Positions 11,364 to 20,778 of a stretch of 64,000 nt of DNA are shown here, one piece after another. The DNA lies in assembly GCF_016775155.1 (NCBI RefSeq), contig NZ_JAEUGD010000042.1:1-64000 (forward strand). The letters are read 5' to 3'. Under the pieces are notes generated by a model, which had not been told where the DNA came from, searched no databases, and worked only from the letters and a program-made list of their open reading frames with translations. This stretch comes from Fulvivirga marina. GTDB lineage: Bacteria; Bacteroidota; Bacteroidia; Cytophagales; Cyclobacteriaceae. Numbering within the stretch: the first letter of the stretch is position 1; every line of letters starts with the position of its first letter. The position numbers were made by a program, and so were the translations under genes.

Positions 11364-11537
11364 AATTCTTGTGGTTTAGTTTCTGTTTCAGAATCAATGC
11401 TTTACAAACAGTGAATATATCCATAGATAAGATGAATCCAATGACGAAGCTATCACAAATGGGTAAGAAGGTGAAAGTAAACTATAGGGAGCGGTTATAT
11501 ACTCTGCTAAAAAAATATAAATGGGAGGTGAAAATTT

Positions 11538-12431
11538 TTATTTCTTTTCTTTGAAAACAATGCTGCCCATGCTTACATCCAAGTTGAAAGACAGCAGGTT
11601 GTCTGCATTTTCATCATAGGCCTCATTCACGAATACATTGTCGGAAAGCTTCTTGAAGGATTTGGTGAGTTTTACTTTGCAGAGCCAGGAGTCATTTACA
11701 GATACTATAACGGGGATTTCATCTTCTGGGAGCATAATCATCAGGTTGCCGGCTCCAACGCTGCCCTTTATTTCACTTCTTACCTGGGGTTTGTCACTGA
11801 AATCAAGAAGGAGATTGCCAAAACCAATATCTGCAACAACGTGCTTGGACTTTGAAAGATTAAGCTTTTTTACATTTACCGAGCCGAGATCAACCTTTAC
11901 ATAAAAGGTATCCATTACTATCTGATTCTTGACGCCCGATAAGTACCCAATATTAACATCTGCACTACCTGTATGTATTTTTAACTTTCCTATGGAAAGC
12001 CCTGAAAGGTCTATATCGGCTTCTCCAATCCCGTATTTGAGATTTAAATTGTAACTTTTATTATCGGTAAGATAAACCTTCCAAAGCTTTTTGGTAGACT
12101 CATTTGATGAACCAAACATGCGATAGGAGATGGACTGACTAAGCCCTTCTGATTTGTCATCTTCAAGAGCCAGTTTTATTGTGCAGGTTTTATTTCTTAT
12201 AGATTTATCAAAAGAGTGAGAATAATTGTCATAATTCTGATCACTATATACGTTGAGAAGCTCAGTGCTTTTACTTGGCTTTAATAAGCAGGAGCCGCTA
12301 TTGACACTAAAGTGAAGATCAACTCGCTCTACGGTTTTAATATCTTCAACCGAAAACTGTTTTTTAACCTGTGAAAACGAAAGGGTAGTACTGATGATCC
12401 CTGCACCCAGTAAAAAAATTCTTCTCCGCAT
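11538..12431 (-). CDS. Exported beta-rich protein (DUF4097-like)
   Basis: The function is unknown. I start at the ATG giving MRRRIFLLGAGIISTTLSFSQ, a good signal peptide with a cut after FSQ. A longer in-frame start at 12512 would add an implausible N-terminus. The mature protein of about 275 residues has short beta-strand repeats rich in Gly, Asp and Asn, such as KLKIHTGSADVNIGYLSG and VDLGSVNVKKLNLS. These recall the DUF4097/DUF2807 adhesin-like solenoids of Bacteroidota envelope proteins. It lies between the dnaJ terminator and the ABC genes and seems monocistronic. Confidence 0.7.
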   Translation of the reverse strand: MRRRIFLLGAGIISTTLSFSQVKKQFSVEDIKTVERVDLHFSVNSGSCLLKPSKSTELLNVYSDQNYDNYSHSFDKSIRNKTCTIKLALEDDKSEGLSQSISYRMFGSSNESTKKLWKVYLTDNKSYNLNLKYGIGEADIDLSGLSIGKLKIHTGSADVNIGYLSGVKNQIVMDTFYVKVDLGSVNVKKLNLSKSKHVVADIGFGNLLLDFSDKPQVRSEIKGSVGAGNLMIMLPEDEIPVIVSVNDSWLCKVKLTKSFKKLSDNVFVNEAYDENADNLLSFNLDVSMGSIVFKEKK

Positions 12432-12495
12432 AGTGTGTGTAAATACGGTATTTGTTTTTGTTGAGTTACAAGACATTAGAAAATTATCAATAAAA

Positions 12496-12524
12496 AAAGC
12501 GACAAATAGCAAATTTGTCGCTTT
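12496..12524 (-). terminator. Terminator after dnaJ
   Basis: A 12-bp perfect stem (AAAGCGACAAAT and its complement) with a 5-base loop is followed on the minus strand by a run of T. It lies 20 bases past the dnaJ stop. Confidence 0.8.
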
Positions 12525-12543
12525 CTTCCAATTTCATCTTTTT

Positions 12544-13656
12544 TTATTCAAAAAACTCTCTCATTTTTCCGAAAATACTTTTTTCGCTTTTTCCGGGTTT
12601 TGGGTGGAAATTAGCAGAGTCACGCATACTTTCAAGTTTTGCTTTCTCATCTGAGGAGAGGTGTTTTGGGGTCCATACATTTACATGTATAAGCTGATCA
12701 CCTTTGCCATACCCGTTAAGGTCTTTAATACCTTTACCTCTTAGCCTCAGTATTTTTCCGCTCTGAGTTCCAGGTTCTATTTTAATACGTGCTTTGCCGG
12801 ATATTGTAGGAACTTCTACAGATGTGCCTAAAGCAGCGTCAATAAAGCTGACATAAAGGTCATAAACTACATTGTTTCCCTCGCGGATCAGCTGATCATT
12901 TTCCTTTTCTTCTATTACGATAAGGAGGTCTCCAGCTAAACCACCTCCTGGGGCCTCATTACCTTTGCCAGACATGGAAAGCTGTATTCCGTCAGATACG
13001 CCACCAGGTATTTTTACACTGATAACTTCTTCTTTAGGTACGAGTCCAGAACTATCAACACCAGGAGGTCTGTGATCTATAATCTGCCCTGACCCGTTAC
13101 ATGAAGGACATGTGCTGGTTGATACCATTTGTCCGAGCATTGTGTTTACGGCCTTACGTACCTGGCCACTACCATGACAGGTAGAACAGTTTTTGAAAGT
13201 AACACCCTCGGCTCTAACGAGCCTGTTTACCTTTATTTTTTTCTCAACACCCTCAGCTATCTCTTCCAGTGTGAGTTTTAGTTTAATACGAAGGTTTGAT
13301 CCTTTCCGCTGCCTTCTGCGGCCGCCACCGCCACCGAAGAAACTCTCAAACGGGCTGCCACCACCACCAAAGATATCTCCGAATTGAGAGAAAATATCAT
13401 CCATGTTCATGCCGCCGCCGAAGCCACCGCCGTTCATGCCTGCATGACCAAATTGATCATATCTCTGTCTTTTCTCAGGGTTGCTTAGTATTTCATAGGC
13501 TTCAGCAGCTTCCTTAAATTTATCCTCAGCCTCAGCATCATCTGGGTTTTTGTCTGGGTGGTACTTGATGGCCACCTTTCTGTAAGCCTTTTTTATTTCT
13601 TCCTGAGAAGCGGATTTATCCACTCCTAAAATCTCATAAAAATCTCTTTTCGCCAT
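12544..13656 (-). CDS. dnaJ: Chaperone protein DnaJ
   Basis: DnaJ is the Hsp40 co-chaperone that stimulates the DnaK ATPase. The J-domain covers residues 1-70 with HPD in YHPDKNPD. A Gly/Phe-rich linker (about 73-115) follows, then a zinc region. Only two CxxCxGxG-type motifs are visible, CSTCHGSG and CPSCNGSG, where canonical type-I DnaJ has four. The protein is therefore a reduced-zinc form, and the 370-residue length is near normal. It follows grpE by 20 bases in one unit. Confidence 0.95.
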   Translation of the reverse strand: MAKRDFYEILGVDKSASQEEIKKAYRKVAIKYHPDKNPDDAEAEDKFKEAAEAYEILSNPEKRQRYDQFGHAGMNGGGFGGGMNMDDIFSQFGDIFGGGGSPFESFFGGGGGRRRQRKGSNLRIKLKLTLEEIAEGVEKKIKVNRLVRAEGVTFKNCSTCHGSGQVRKAVNTMLGQMVSTSTCPSCNGSGQIIDHRPPGVDSSGLVPKEEVISVKIPGGVSDGIQLSMSGKGNEAPGGGLAGDLLIVIEEKENDQLIREGNNVVYDLYVSFIDAALGTSVEVPTISGKARIKIEPGTQSGKILRLRGKGIKDLNGYGKGDQLIHVNVWTPKHLSSDEKAKLESMRDSANFHPKPGKSEKSIFGKMREFFE

Positions 13657-13676
13657 AAACTTGAATTTTCTCGCTC

Positions 13677-14303
13677 TTAGTTTCCTATAACTACTTTGGC
13701 GTATCTGATAACTTTATCCTTTAACATATAGCCTTTTTCTATAACATCTACCACCTTGCCTTTCAGGTTCTTTTTAGGTGCTGGTATTTGGGTGATGGCC
13801 TCATGGTATTCTGAGTCAAAGTCCATTCCCTCTTTACCTTCCATTGCTTTCAGGCCTTTTTGCTCTAAAACTTTTTTAAATTTATTCTGTATGAGTTTTA
13901 CACCCTCCTTAACAGCATTAAGGTCAGTGCTTTTATCTTCAAATGATTTTTCAGCTCTTTCGAAGTCGTCAATCACAGGTATCAAAGCAGTCATCAGGTC
14001 CTCATGAGCTGTTTGTACCATGTCCAGCTTTTCCTTCGCTGTTCTTCTTCTGAAATTTTCAAATTCAGAGTAAAGGCGTAGGTACTTGTCTTTGCTTTCT
14101 GCCAATTCGTCTTTTAGACGTTTCAGTTCATTGTCAGCAGTATCACCTTCACTTGAATTTTCTTCTTCAGGCTGGTTCTCGACTTGCTCTTTTGTTTCAT
14201 CAACATTTTCAGGTTTTTCACCCATTTCAGCAGCTTTTGCATCTTGCTGAGTTGATTCCGTGGTATCTTTCACTTCGTTTTCTTCTATATTCTCCTTGTT
14301 CAT
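13677..14303 (-). CDS. grpE: Nucleotide exchange factor GrpE
   Basis: GrpE drives ADP release from DnaK. The first 60 or so residues are a disordered, Glu-rich segment. A long coiled-coil follows (about 62-110, containing [19 protein letters not shown]), then the C-terminal beta domain with the family motif near ALTQIP-type EAITQIPAP and the end [18 protein letters not shown]. Length is 208 residues. It is the first gene of grpE-dnaJ, and a promoter box with an overlapping palindrome lies about 65 bases upstream. Confidence 0.95.
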   Translation of the reverse strand: MNKENIEENEVKDTTESTQQDAKAAEMGEKPENVDETKEQVENQPEEENSSEGDTADNELKRLKDELAESKDKYLRLYSEFENFRRRTAKEKLDMVQTAHEDLMTALIPVIDDFERAEKSFEDKSTDLNAVKEGVKLIQNKFKKVLEQKGLKAMEGKEGMDFDSEYHEAITQIPAPKKNLKGKVVDVIEKGYMLKDKVIRYAKVVIGN

Positions 14304-14367
14304 AGCTAGTTATATACCTTTACCTTGTACATTATTCAAATTGATTGACAATTACTCTGCCAAAACA

Positions 14368-14389
14368 CAAAGTTATGTCAAAATGACAT
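14368..14389 (-). promoter_or_regulatory. grpE promoter box with overlapping palindrome
   Basis: On the minus strand TAACTTTG (14368-14375) fits the Bacteroidota -7 box, and TTTC lies 20 bases upstream of it (14396-14399) as a weak -33. In the spacer, touching the -7 box, is a perfect 15-bp interrupted palindrome ATGTCA-AAA-TGACAT (14375-14389), well placed for an operator. Confidence 0.5.
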
Positions 14390-14420
14390 CCTATTGAAAT
14401 TAACTATCTGTTGATTGTGG

Positions 14421-15413
14421 TTATTTGTTCAAGTGCTTCCAGAGGAGGTCCTTCAATTCTACAAGTCCGGTTTGAGTAACAGCAGAAATGAAAACGTGTG
14501 GAAGCTCCACGGGTAATTCCTCCTTCATTTCACTCATTAGCTCTTCATCCAGAAGATCTGATTTAGATATGGCCAGTATTCTGTCCTTATCGAGCAACTC
14601 TGGATTATATTTTTTTAACTCTCCCAAGAGTATCTGATATTCTTTAATGATGTCTTTAGCATCAGCAGGTATCAAGAAAAGTAGTAGGGAGTTACGTTCG
14701 ATATGTCGCAAAAACCTAATTCCAAGACCTTTTCCTTCTGCCGCTCCTTCGATAATACCAGGTATGTCAGCCATGACAAAGGACTTGTAGTCACGGTAGC
14801 TCACTACTCCCAGGTTTGGGGTTAATGTAGTAAAAGGGTAATCAGCAATTTCAGGTTTGGCGGCAGAAAGCACAGAGAGCAATGTTGATTTTCCTGCATT
14901 TGGAAAGCCCACAAGGCCTACATCTGCAAGAAGCTTTAATTCTAAAACTATCCATTCTTCTTTTCCTGCTTCTCCTGGTTGAGCAAAGCGAGGGGTTTGG
15001 TTGGTGGCTGTTTTGAAATTTTCATTGCCCAGGCCTCCACGGCCTCCCTCGGTAAGAATTACTTCCTCACCATCCCCGGTAATTTCAAACAGTTTTTTCC
15101 CGCTTTCGAAATCTTTGACTACGGTACCTAAGGGAACTTCCAGAATAATGTCTTCTCCCTGGGCACCACTTCGCCGTCCTCCTTCACCAGGCTTGCCATT
15201 TCCGGCAATAACATGCTTTTGGTATTTAAGATGCAATAATGTCCATAGTTGAGTATTTCCTTTGAGGATAATATGGCCACCACGACCGCCATTACCACCA
15301 TCAGGGCCACCTTTGGGAACATGTTTTTCACGCCTGAAATGGACGGAGCCAGCGCCTCCAGCTCCTGATCTCGAGCAGAACTTTACGTAATCAATAAAGT
15401 TAGATGAAGACAC
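14421..15413 (-). CDS. obgE: GTPase Obg/CgtA
   Basis: Obg is a ribosome-assembly and stress GTPase. The N-terminal glycine-rich Obg fold occupies residues about 1-160 (GGNGGRGG and similar runs). The G domain follows with P-loop [11 protein letters not shown] near 166, switch [14 protein letters not shown] near 192, [16 protein letters not shown] near 212 and SKSDLL near 280. The 330 residues lack the variable C-terminal acidic tail of E. coli ObgE. It follows adk by 8 bases on the same strand. Confidence 0.96.
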   Translation of the reverse strand: MSSSNFIDYVKFCSRSGAGGAGSVHFRREKHVPKGGPDGGNGGRGGHIILKGNTQLWTLLHLKYQKHVIAGNGKPGEGGRRSGAQGEDIILEVPLGTVVKDFESGKKLFEITGDGEEVILTEGGRGGLGNENFKTATNQTPRFAQPGEAGKEEWIVLELKLLADVGLVGFPNAGKSTLLSVLSAAKPEIADYPFTTLTPNLGVVSYRDYKSFVMADIPGIIEGAAEGKGLGIRFLRHIERNSLLLFLIPADAKDIIKEYQILLGELKKYNPELLDKDRILAISKSDLLDEELMSEMKEELPVELPHVFISAVTQTGLVELKDLLWKHLNK

Positions 15414-15421
15414 TCGCTTGT

Positions 15422-16009
15422 TTACTTTTCTATTTTGAGGGAATCAATGACATCACAGATGTTATTAAAGATATCATCAATAGACCCTACGCCATGTATG
15501 CCGTTAAATTTATTCTGATTCTTGTAGTATTGAGAAACAGGTAAAGTTTCTTTTAGGTAAACCTGGATACGATTATCTATTTTTTCTTCGTTCTGGTCAT
15601 CGACCCTTCCTGAAATCTTTCCTCGCTCCAATAATCTTTTCTTAAGCTCTTCAAAAGGAACCTCCAAGGAAATCATGCCTGAAATAGGGTTGCCTTTGCC
15701 ATTCATTAGCTTATCAAGTGCTTCTGCCTGATTGATTGTACGGGGAAAGCCGTCAAAGATAAAACCGTTAGCCTCAGAGCTATTTTTGATCTTATCATCT
15801 ACCATGCCTATTACCACTTCATCAGGTACCAGAAAGCCGTCGTCCATATATTTTTGGGCGCTTTTTCCTAATTCTGTACCTTCGTTTAGGTGCTTTCTGA
15901 ATAAATCTCCGGTTGAGATATGCTCAAGATTATATTTACTAATGAGCTTTTCACTCTGGGTGCCTTTTCCAGCTCCGGGAGGGCCAAATAGTACTATGTT
16001 TAGCATCAC
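15422..16009 (-). CDS. adk: Adenylate kinase
   Basis: Adk interconverts ATP plus AMP with 2 ADP. The P-loop [10 protein letters not shown] is at about residues 8-17, the AMP-binding FDGFPRT near 86 and the LID region [15 protein letters not shown] near 137. At 195 residues it is the short-LID form without the zinc-finger insertion. I use the second Met ([10 protein letters not shown]) as equally possible; the first gives only one extra residue. It sits between hpt and obgE with an 8-base gap to obgE. Confidence 0.96.
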   Translation of the reverse strand: MMLNIVLFGPPGAGKGTQSEKLISKYNLEHISTGDLFRKHLNEGTELGKSAQKYMDDGFLVPDEVVIGMVDDKIKNSSEANGFIFDGFPRTINQAEALDKLMNGKGNPISGMISLEVPFEELKKRLLERGKISGRVDDQNEEKIDNRIQVYLKETLPVSQYYKNQNKFNGIHGVGSIDDIFNNICDVIDSLKIEK

Positions 16010-16052
16010 ATGTTTTTTTAAAAGGGTTTAAATATAATGGAAAATTAGGGGA

Positions 16053-16580
16053 TTACTCCTTGAGTTGGTAAATGTCTTTTAAATTTCTCCCCAATCCATC
16101 ATAATCCAAGCCATAACCTACAACAAATTTTTCAGGAATGTCAAAGCCTATGTACTTTAACTTTTCTCCTGATACATTTGTCTTGGGCTTTTGAAGAAGT
16201 GTAATCACTTCAGTGGAACTTGCCCCAAGGGACCTGAATTCCTCAAGTATTTTTGCTATTGTCCGGCCCGTATCGATAATGTCTTCAATGATGATTACGT
16301 CCTTGTTGAAAATATTTTCATTGAGGCCGATCAATTGCTTAACATTACCACTACTCTCCATTTCTTCATAAGAAGCAACTTTAACAAATGATATCTCGCA
16401 GGGAATATTAATTTCTTTCATTAGGTCAGCGGCAAACATAAATGACCCGTTTAGAATTGCTACGAAAAGGGGCTTCTTGTCTTTATAATCACTATTGACC
16501 CTGGTCGCAAGATCCTGGATTCGTGCAGTGATTTCTTCGCTGCTGATAAATTTTACAAACTCTTTGTCTTTGACTACCAT
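16053..16580 (-). CDS. hpt: Hypoxanthine phosphoribosyltransferase
   Basis: Hpt salvages hypoxanthine (and probably guanine) with PRPP to form IMP/GMP. The PRPP-binding motif VIIIEDIIDTGRTIA is near residue 95 and the C-terminal family motif KFVVGYGLDYDGLGRNL near 152. The chosen start MVVKDKEFVKF matches the usual family N-terminus, whereas an upstream start at 16622 would run through the terminator hairpin of the preceding gene. It is followed by adk after 43 bases. Confidence 0.93.
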   Translation of the reverse strand: MVVKDKEFVKFISSEEITARIQDLATRVNSDYKDKKPLFVAILNGSFMFAADLMKEINIPCEISFVKVASYEEMESSGNVKQLIGLNENIFNKDVIIIEDIIDTGRTIAKILEEFRSLGASSTEVITLLQKPKTNVSGEKLKYIGFDIPEKFVVGYGLDYDGLGRNLKDIYQLKE

Positions 16581-16593
16581 AAGTAAAATAAAA

Positions 16594-16618
16594 ATGCCTT
16601 CTGTAGAACAAAAGGCAT
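16594..16618 (-). terminator. Terminator after the M42-like peptidase gene
   Basis: A 7-bp stem (ATGCCTT and its complement) with an 11-base loop is followed on the minus strand by TTTTTATTTT. It lies between the peptidase stop and the hpt start. Confidence 0.55.
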
Positions 16619-16663
16619 GCAAATATAAAAATTATATTGGAATAGGAACTGAAAAAGCAAAAA

Positions 16664-17596
16664 TCAAAGATTCTTCATAAGTACTTTGTAAAGTTCAAGC
16701 ATACAAACGATGTCATGTTTATGTACTTTTTCTTCTGGAGAGTGTACGTTTTCTTCTGGGGCACCTATGAAGCACCAGTCAAAAGGGTAAGGCGATATTT
16801 GAAGCTCTCGTCCATCACTAGAGCCACTTGCTTCCACTTCCAGTTGATAAGGAATTTTTGAGTCGTTTGCTATTTGTACAATACGCTTAATGTAAGATTT
16901 TCTAGGTATGTTTCGGTCTCGAATAGAGATCACTACACCCTCTCCCGGGTAAACCCCATCGGTTACCCAGGTGATGTCTGAGATCAAGCCTTGAGTTATC
17001 TGCCACTTTTCATAAATAAATCTAACTAAAAAAGGAATGGACCCTCCGCCATGCTCTTCCCAGCAGCTAAATACCAATACTCCATTTTCTAGTGTTTCAG
17101 CAAGCTTTAATAGGTTGTATACTCCAAGCCTGTTGTCGAGGTAGCAACTAGTAACTTCAGTTTTGGTCTCTTCAAATTCACACTTGAAAACAAGGTCCGT
17201 TCCTCGGTCAATTGCACGGGCAAATTTATAAAATAGCTGATGGTCTTTATTTACTTCCAGTTCGCACTCAATTGGCCCAAGGCTATCTTCCCCAACAAGT
17301 TTATAACCACTATGAGCTTCCGGGCCACCAATGGCTACTAACTGGTTTTGATAACGAACTGTAAAACCAATGGAATCCATGTGAGCAAATGCAGCTGTTT
17401 TAGGCGTTCCAAACTTTAAGATAATACAGTCCTGGAGCCCGTGACCATGAAAAATTTCGGGCTGGCAAACCCATTTATCTTTTTCGCGATCTACAAAGTC
17501 CAGGATAAAATCTTTCATTCCTAATTCATTTCCTGATGGAGCATGTATTTGACATAGTTGTTTCAGCAAATTGATGTCAGATAAATGGGGCTTCAT
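16664..17596 (-). CDS. M20/M42-family metallopeptidase
   Basis: This is a probable zinc/cobalt aminopeptidase of the M42/M28 type in the cytoplasm. Candidate metal ligands and catalytic residues are visible in order: FAHMDSIG near 70 (HxD), CYLDNRLG near 150 (D), CWEEHGGG near 181 (EE), the SDITWVTDG region (D) and GAPEENVHSPEEKV near 278 (H). The length of 310 residues suits the family. The specific substrate is unknown. It is oriented with hpt-adk-obgE but separated from them by a terminator. Confidence 0.8.
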   Translation of the reverse strand: MKPHLSDINLLKQLCQIHAPSGNELGMKDFILDFVDREKDKWVCQPEIFHGHGLQDCIILKFGTPKTAAFAHMDSIGFTVRYQNQLVAIGGPEAHSGYKLVGEDSLGPIECELEVNKDHQLFYKFARAIDRGTDLVFKCEFEETKTEVTSCYLDNRLGVYNLLKLAETLENGVLVFSCWEEHGGGSIPFLVRFIYEKWQITQGLISDITWVTDGVYPGEGVVISIRDRNIPRKSYIKRIVQIANDSKIPYQLEVEASGSSDGRELQISPYPFDWCFIGAPEENVHSPEEKVHKHDIVCMLELYKVLMKNL

Positions 17597-17709
17597 TAAA
17601 TATTGCTATTAAAAGATTGGAATCTATTGTTATTTTTTAATTTTCGTTAAATTTAGATTTAAAATTAACTTAGGCCTAATTTTTTTCGAATCCTGCTTCT
17701 TTATTTTTA

Positions 17710-18354
17710 ATGTTAAAAGTACTCAATCAGTCCAATTCAGCTGCTAATCATTTCCTGTTTGAAATGAGGCATATAGATACCCAGAAAGATCGCGCGAAAT
17801 TTAGAAATAACCTCAGAAGGTTAGGAGCGGTGATGGCATATGAAATATCAAGGACATTAAAATATGCTAAGACAACAGTGACAACACCTCTTGATACCAT
17901 GGAGGTTGAGTTATTGGCCGAACAGCCTGTTTTAATCTCCATATTAAGAGCGGCCCTGCCCTTTTCTGACGGTTTTGTAGAAATGTTTGATCAGGCTGAT
18001 GTAGGATTTGTAGGAGCCTACAGGAAGGGGGGAGGAGAGGAGATTGTGGTTAATTTTGAATATATGGCTACCCCGTCGTTGGATGGCAGAGTAGTTATCG
18101 TGGTGGACCCCATGCTGGCAACAGGTAAATCTGCTGTGGAATCGATAGATCATTTACTCAATAATGGCAAGCCAAGTCATATTCATATAGCAGCCGCTGT
18201 TGCTGCACCGGAAGGAATTGATTATCTTTCAAGGATGTTGAAGGTTGAACATACCATTTGGACCGGTGCTTTGGATGAAAAGCTCAACAGTAAATCCTAC
18301 ATTGTGCCCGGGCTTGGTGATGCCGGAGATTTGTGTTTCGGACCGAAATTATAA
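17710..18354 (+). CDS. upp: Uracil phosphoribosyltransferase
   Basis: Upp salvages uracil with PRPP to UMP. The PRPP loop VDPMLATGKSAVESID is near residue 134 and the uracil-binding C-terminus GLGDAGDLCFGPK is at the end. Length is 214 residues, as expected. It is divergent from the peptidase gene and 8 bases upstream of the exchanger gene. Confidence 0.96.
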   Translation: MLKVLNQSNSAANHFLFEMRHIDTQKDRAKFRNNLRRLGAVMAYEISRTLKYAKTTVTTPLDTMEVELLAEQPVLISILRAALPFSDGFVEMFDQADVGFVGAYRKGGGEEIVVNFEYMATPSLDGRVVIVVDPMLATGKSAVESIDHLLNNGKPSHIHIAAAVAAPEGIDYLSRMLKVEHTIWTGALDEKLNSKSYIVPGLGDAGDLCFGPKL

Positions 18355-18362
18355 ATTAACAC

Positions 18363-19316
18363 ATGCTGCTGAATATATTAATGTTAGTTGTGGGCCTGTT
18401 TGTCCTCATAATAGGGGGTGACTTTCTTGTAAAAGGCGCATCAAGTATAGCATTAAGGGCTCATATATCTCCATTGGTGGTGGGGCTTACCATAGTGGCT
18501 TTTGGCACATCTGCACCTGAGCTTCTTATTAGTATAAAGGCAGCTTTGGATGGCAGTCCGGATATGACCATGGGAAATGTGGTAGGGTCAAATATTTGCA
18601 ACCTTGCGCTTGTGCTTGGTGTGACTGCTACTATTGGTGTAATCAAAGTCAACTCTGATAGTATCAAGATTGATTGGCCGGTAACCATGGGGAGTTCATT
18701 GCTGCTCTACTTTGTGGTGAAGGAAGATGCTGCCATGATCAAAACTTATGAGGGGATCATATTCATTGTACTTCTTGTTGTGTATACAGTCTTTATTATA
18801 AGAAAATCACGCAAAGAAACTAAGGCAAGAAAAGCTTTGGAAGAAGAAATGGAGGACGTTGCCCCATCCAGTTATATTGGGAAAGATGCATTTTCTATTT
18901 TAGTAGGGTGTGCAGGGTTATATTTTGGCGCAGATTGGTTTGTGGGAGGAGCAAAAAACCTAGCGTTGTTTTTGGGAGTAAGTGAGCGTGTTATAGGTAT
19001 AACAGTGCTTGCATTGGGAACAAGCCTGCCCGAGTTAGTTACCTCTATAGTTGCCTCAGTTAAAAAGGAGACTGACCTTGCTTTGGGTAATTTAATGGGA
19101 TCGAATATTTTTAATATTCTTTCTATCCTTGGCATAACGAGTATCATCAAAGATATACATGTTAGCGGTGAGATAATAAAACATGATATGGTGGCTATGA
19201 TAGGGGTTACACTTCTTGTGCTACCCATGATGCTTTATAAAAGGAAAATGGGTAGAGTCTCTGGGGCCATTTTGCTCGCGATTTATATTTTTTACACTTA
19301 TACGGTTATAACATAA
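18363..19316 (+). CDS. Calcium/sodium antiporter (YrbG-like)
   Basis: This is an inner-membrane cation exchanger of the CaCA family. The two inverted alpha repeats are clear: FGTSAPELLISI with GNVVGSNICNLALVLG in the first half, and LGTSLPELVTSI with GNLMGSNIFNILSILG in the second. About ten TM segments are expected in 317 residues, with a charged cytoplasmic loop near residues 140-170. It begins 8 bases after upp and is probably cotranscribed, though no functional link is evident. Confidence 0.92.
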   Translation: MLLNILMLVVGLFVLIIGGDFLVKGASSIALRAHISPLVVGLTIVAFGTSAPELLISIKAALDGSPDMTMGNVVGSNICNLALVLGVTATIGVIKVNSDSIKIDWPVTMGSSLLLYFVVKEDAAMIKTYEGIIFIVLLVVYTVFIIRKSRKETKARKALEEEMEDVAPSSYIGKDAFSILVGCAGLYFGADWFVGGAKNLALFLGVSERVIGITVLALGTSLPELVTSIVASVKKETDLALGNLMGSNIFNILSILGITSIIKDIHVSGEIIKHDMVAMIGVTLLVLPMMLYKRKMGRVSGAILLAIYIFYTYTVIT

Positions 19317-19343
19317 TTTACTGAAGCCAGGTTGATTTTTGCA

Positions 19344-19799
19344 ATGGAAGAATTGGTATTGAAGGCCCTTACGATTATCTTATTAACCATGCTGAAGTTT
19401 ATTTTCGGCCCTACACTTGGGTATGCCGGGGGATTTAGTTTATTATCTACAATTCTTATCACTATTGTGGGTATGATGTGTAGTGTTTTGTTGTTTACTT
19501 TCCTAGGGAAAATTTTGCGTGAAAAGGTACTTGTTAAACTATTTGGGAGTAGGAAAAAATTCACCAAGAGAAACAGGCGGTTTGTTGCGATCTGGAAAAA
19601 ATACGGTTTGCCAGGTGTAGCTTTTCTTACCCCTCTACTTCTTACCCCAATAGGGGGAACACTACTCTTGGCCAGTTTTGGTAGTTCTAAGCGAGAAATT
19701 GTGATTTCTATGTTTCTGAGTGCAGTATTTTGGTCATCCTTCTTTTCTATATTGATCTATACCCTAGGCCCTGAAGTTATGTCGATTTTTTCCCGTTAG
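19344..19799 (+). CDS. Small integral membrane protein, unknown
   Basis: I do not recognise this protein confidently. It has 151 residues and four hydrophobic segments (about 8-25, 30-52, 85-110 and 120-147), separated by a very basic loop (KLFGSRKKFTKRNRRF). The Pro/Gly-rich stretch LPGVAFLTPLLLTPIGGTLL recalls COG2426-like small export proteins or DedA-type re-entrant loops. I chose the ATG; the frame is open slightly upstream from a TTG. It follows the antiporter by 27 bases and its stop codon overlaps the stop of convergent sdaA. Confidence 0.7.
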   Translation: MEELVLKALTIILLTMLKFIFGPTLGYAGGFSLLSTILITIVGMMCSVLLFTFLGKILREKVLVKLFGSRKKFTKRNRRFVAIWKKYGLPGVAFLTPLLLTPIGGTLLLASFGSSKREIVISMFLSAVFWSSFFSILIYTLGPEVMSIFSR

Positions 19800-20710
19800 T
19801 TCTTTTTGTCGTTGTCTTCGTCAGGAAGCATTTCAATATCTTGTATCAAAACACTTTTTGATATATTTTTTCCGGTAATAGTTGCTGCTAACCCTCCAAG
19901 AGCGGTTTCTTTATAGCGGTTTTCCATACTTTGTCCAACCTCAGCCATTGCATCTACACATTCATCCACTGGAATAACACCACTCACGTTGGCCAGTGCA
20001 ATTTGTGCCGAAGAGTTCGCGATGGCTGCTGCACTTGCATTTCGCACTACACACGGCACCTCTACAAGGCCGGCAACGGGGTCACAAACTAGTCCCAGCA
20101 TACATTGTATAGTAATGGCAACCGCATTGAAAACCTGATTTATATTACCTCCAAGGCAGTATACAATAGCTCCTGCTGCCATGGCGCCGGCACTGCCGGT
20201 TTCTGCCTGGCAGCCACCTACTGCACCTGCCAGCGATGCCTTTTGCTCTATAACCAGAGCGATGCCTGCCCCAACCAATAGGCCTTCAAGTATTTTGCGG
20301 TCTGGCAGGTTATGGATTTCCTGTAAAGTATATAGTGTGCCAGGTAATATGCCTGATGCTCCGGCAGTAGGAGCAGCTACAATTCTGCCCATACATGAAT
20401 TCACCTCTTTTGCGGCAAGAGCCCTGGAAATAAGGTTTTGAAACTCTTTCGAGAGTACAGCCAAGTCGTGTTTGAATACTTTTTTTGCCCCGTTGTTGAT
20501 CATTCCCGACCGAGAGGTCATATCCTCTTGCAAGCCAGTCTCAACTGCGTTTTTCATAACTTCATAGGCTTTGCCTAGTCCTTCCCATACCTGTTGCTCA
20601 CCCCGGCCTTTCTGTTCCTTTTCATATTCAAGTACAGGCTCAAAAAGATTCATATCGTGCTCTTCGCAATAGGCTTTCCAACCATTAAAATCTGAAAATA
20701 AGAAACTCAT
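19796..20710 (-). CDS. sdaA: L-serine ammonia-lyase, iron-sulfur type, alpha chain
   Basis: The enzyme deaminates serine to pyruvate and ammonia using a 4Fe-4S cluster. Conserved cysteine motifs are present: NSCMGRIVAAPTAGASG, GGCQAETGSAGAMAAG and LVCDPVAGLVEVPC. The 304 residues correspond to the alpha (catalytic) domain, and no beta-chain gene is adjacent. It converges on the small membrane protein gene with a 4-base overlap of the stop codons. A TAACTTTG box lies just upstream. Confidence 0.92.
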   Translation of the reverse strand: MSFLFSDFNGWKAYCEEHDMNLFEPVLEYEKEQKGRGEQQVWEGLGKAYEVMKNAVETGLQEDMTSRSGMINNGAKKVFKHDLAVLSKEFQNLISRALAAKEVNSCMGRIVAAPTAGASGILPGTLYTLQEIHNLPDRKILEGLLVGAGIALVIEQKASLAGAVGGCQAETGSAGAMAAGAIVYCLGGNINQVFNAVAITIQCMLGLVCDPVAGLVEVPCVVRNASAAAIANSSAQIALANVSGVIPVDECVDAMAEVGQSMENRYKETALGGLAATITGKNISKSVLIQDIEMLPDEDNDKKN

Positions 20711-20727
20711 AATTCGCGTGTTTTTTC

Positions 20728-20735
20728 AAAGTTAA
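20728..20735 (-). promoter_or_regulatory. -7 promoter box of sdaA
   Basis: On the minus strand TAACTTTG lies 17 bases upstream of the sdaA ATG. A partial -33 match (TCTG, three of four bases) is 20 bases further upstream. Confidence 0.5.
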
Positions 20736-20778
20736 TCAGTAACTCCAACAAAAACAGAATTTGAAAACAAAAGGTTTT

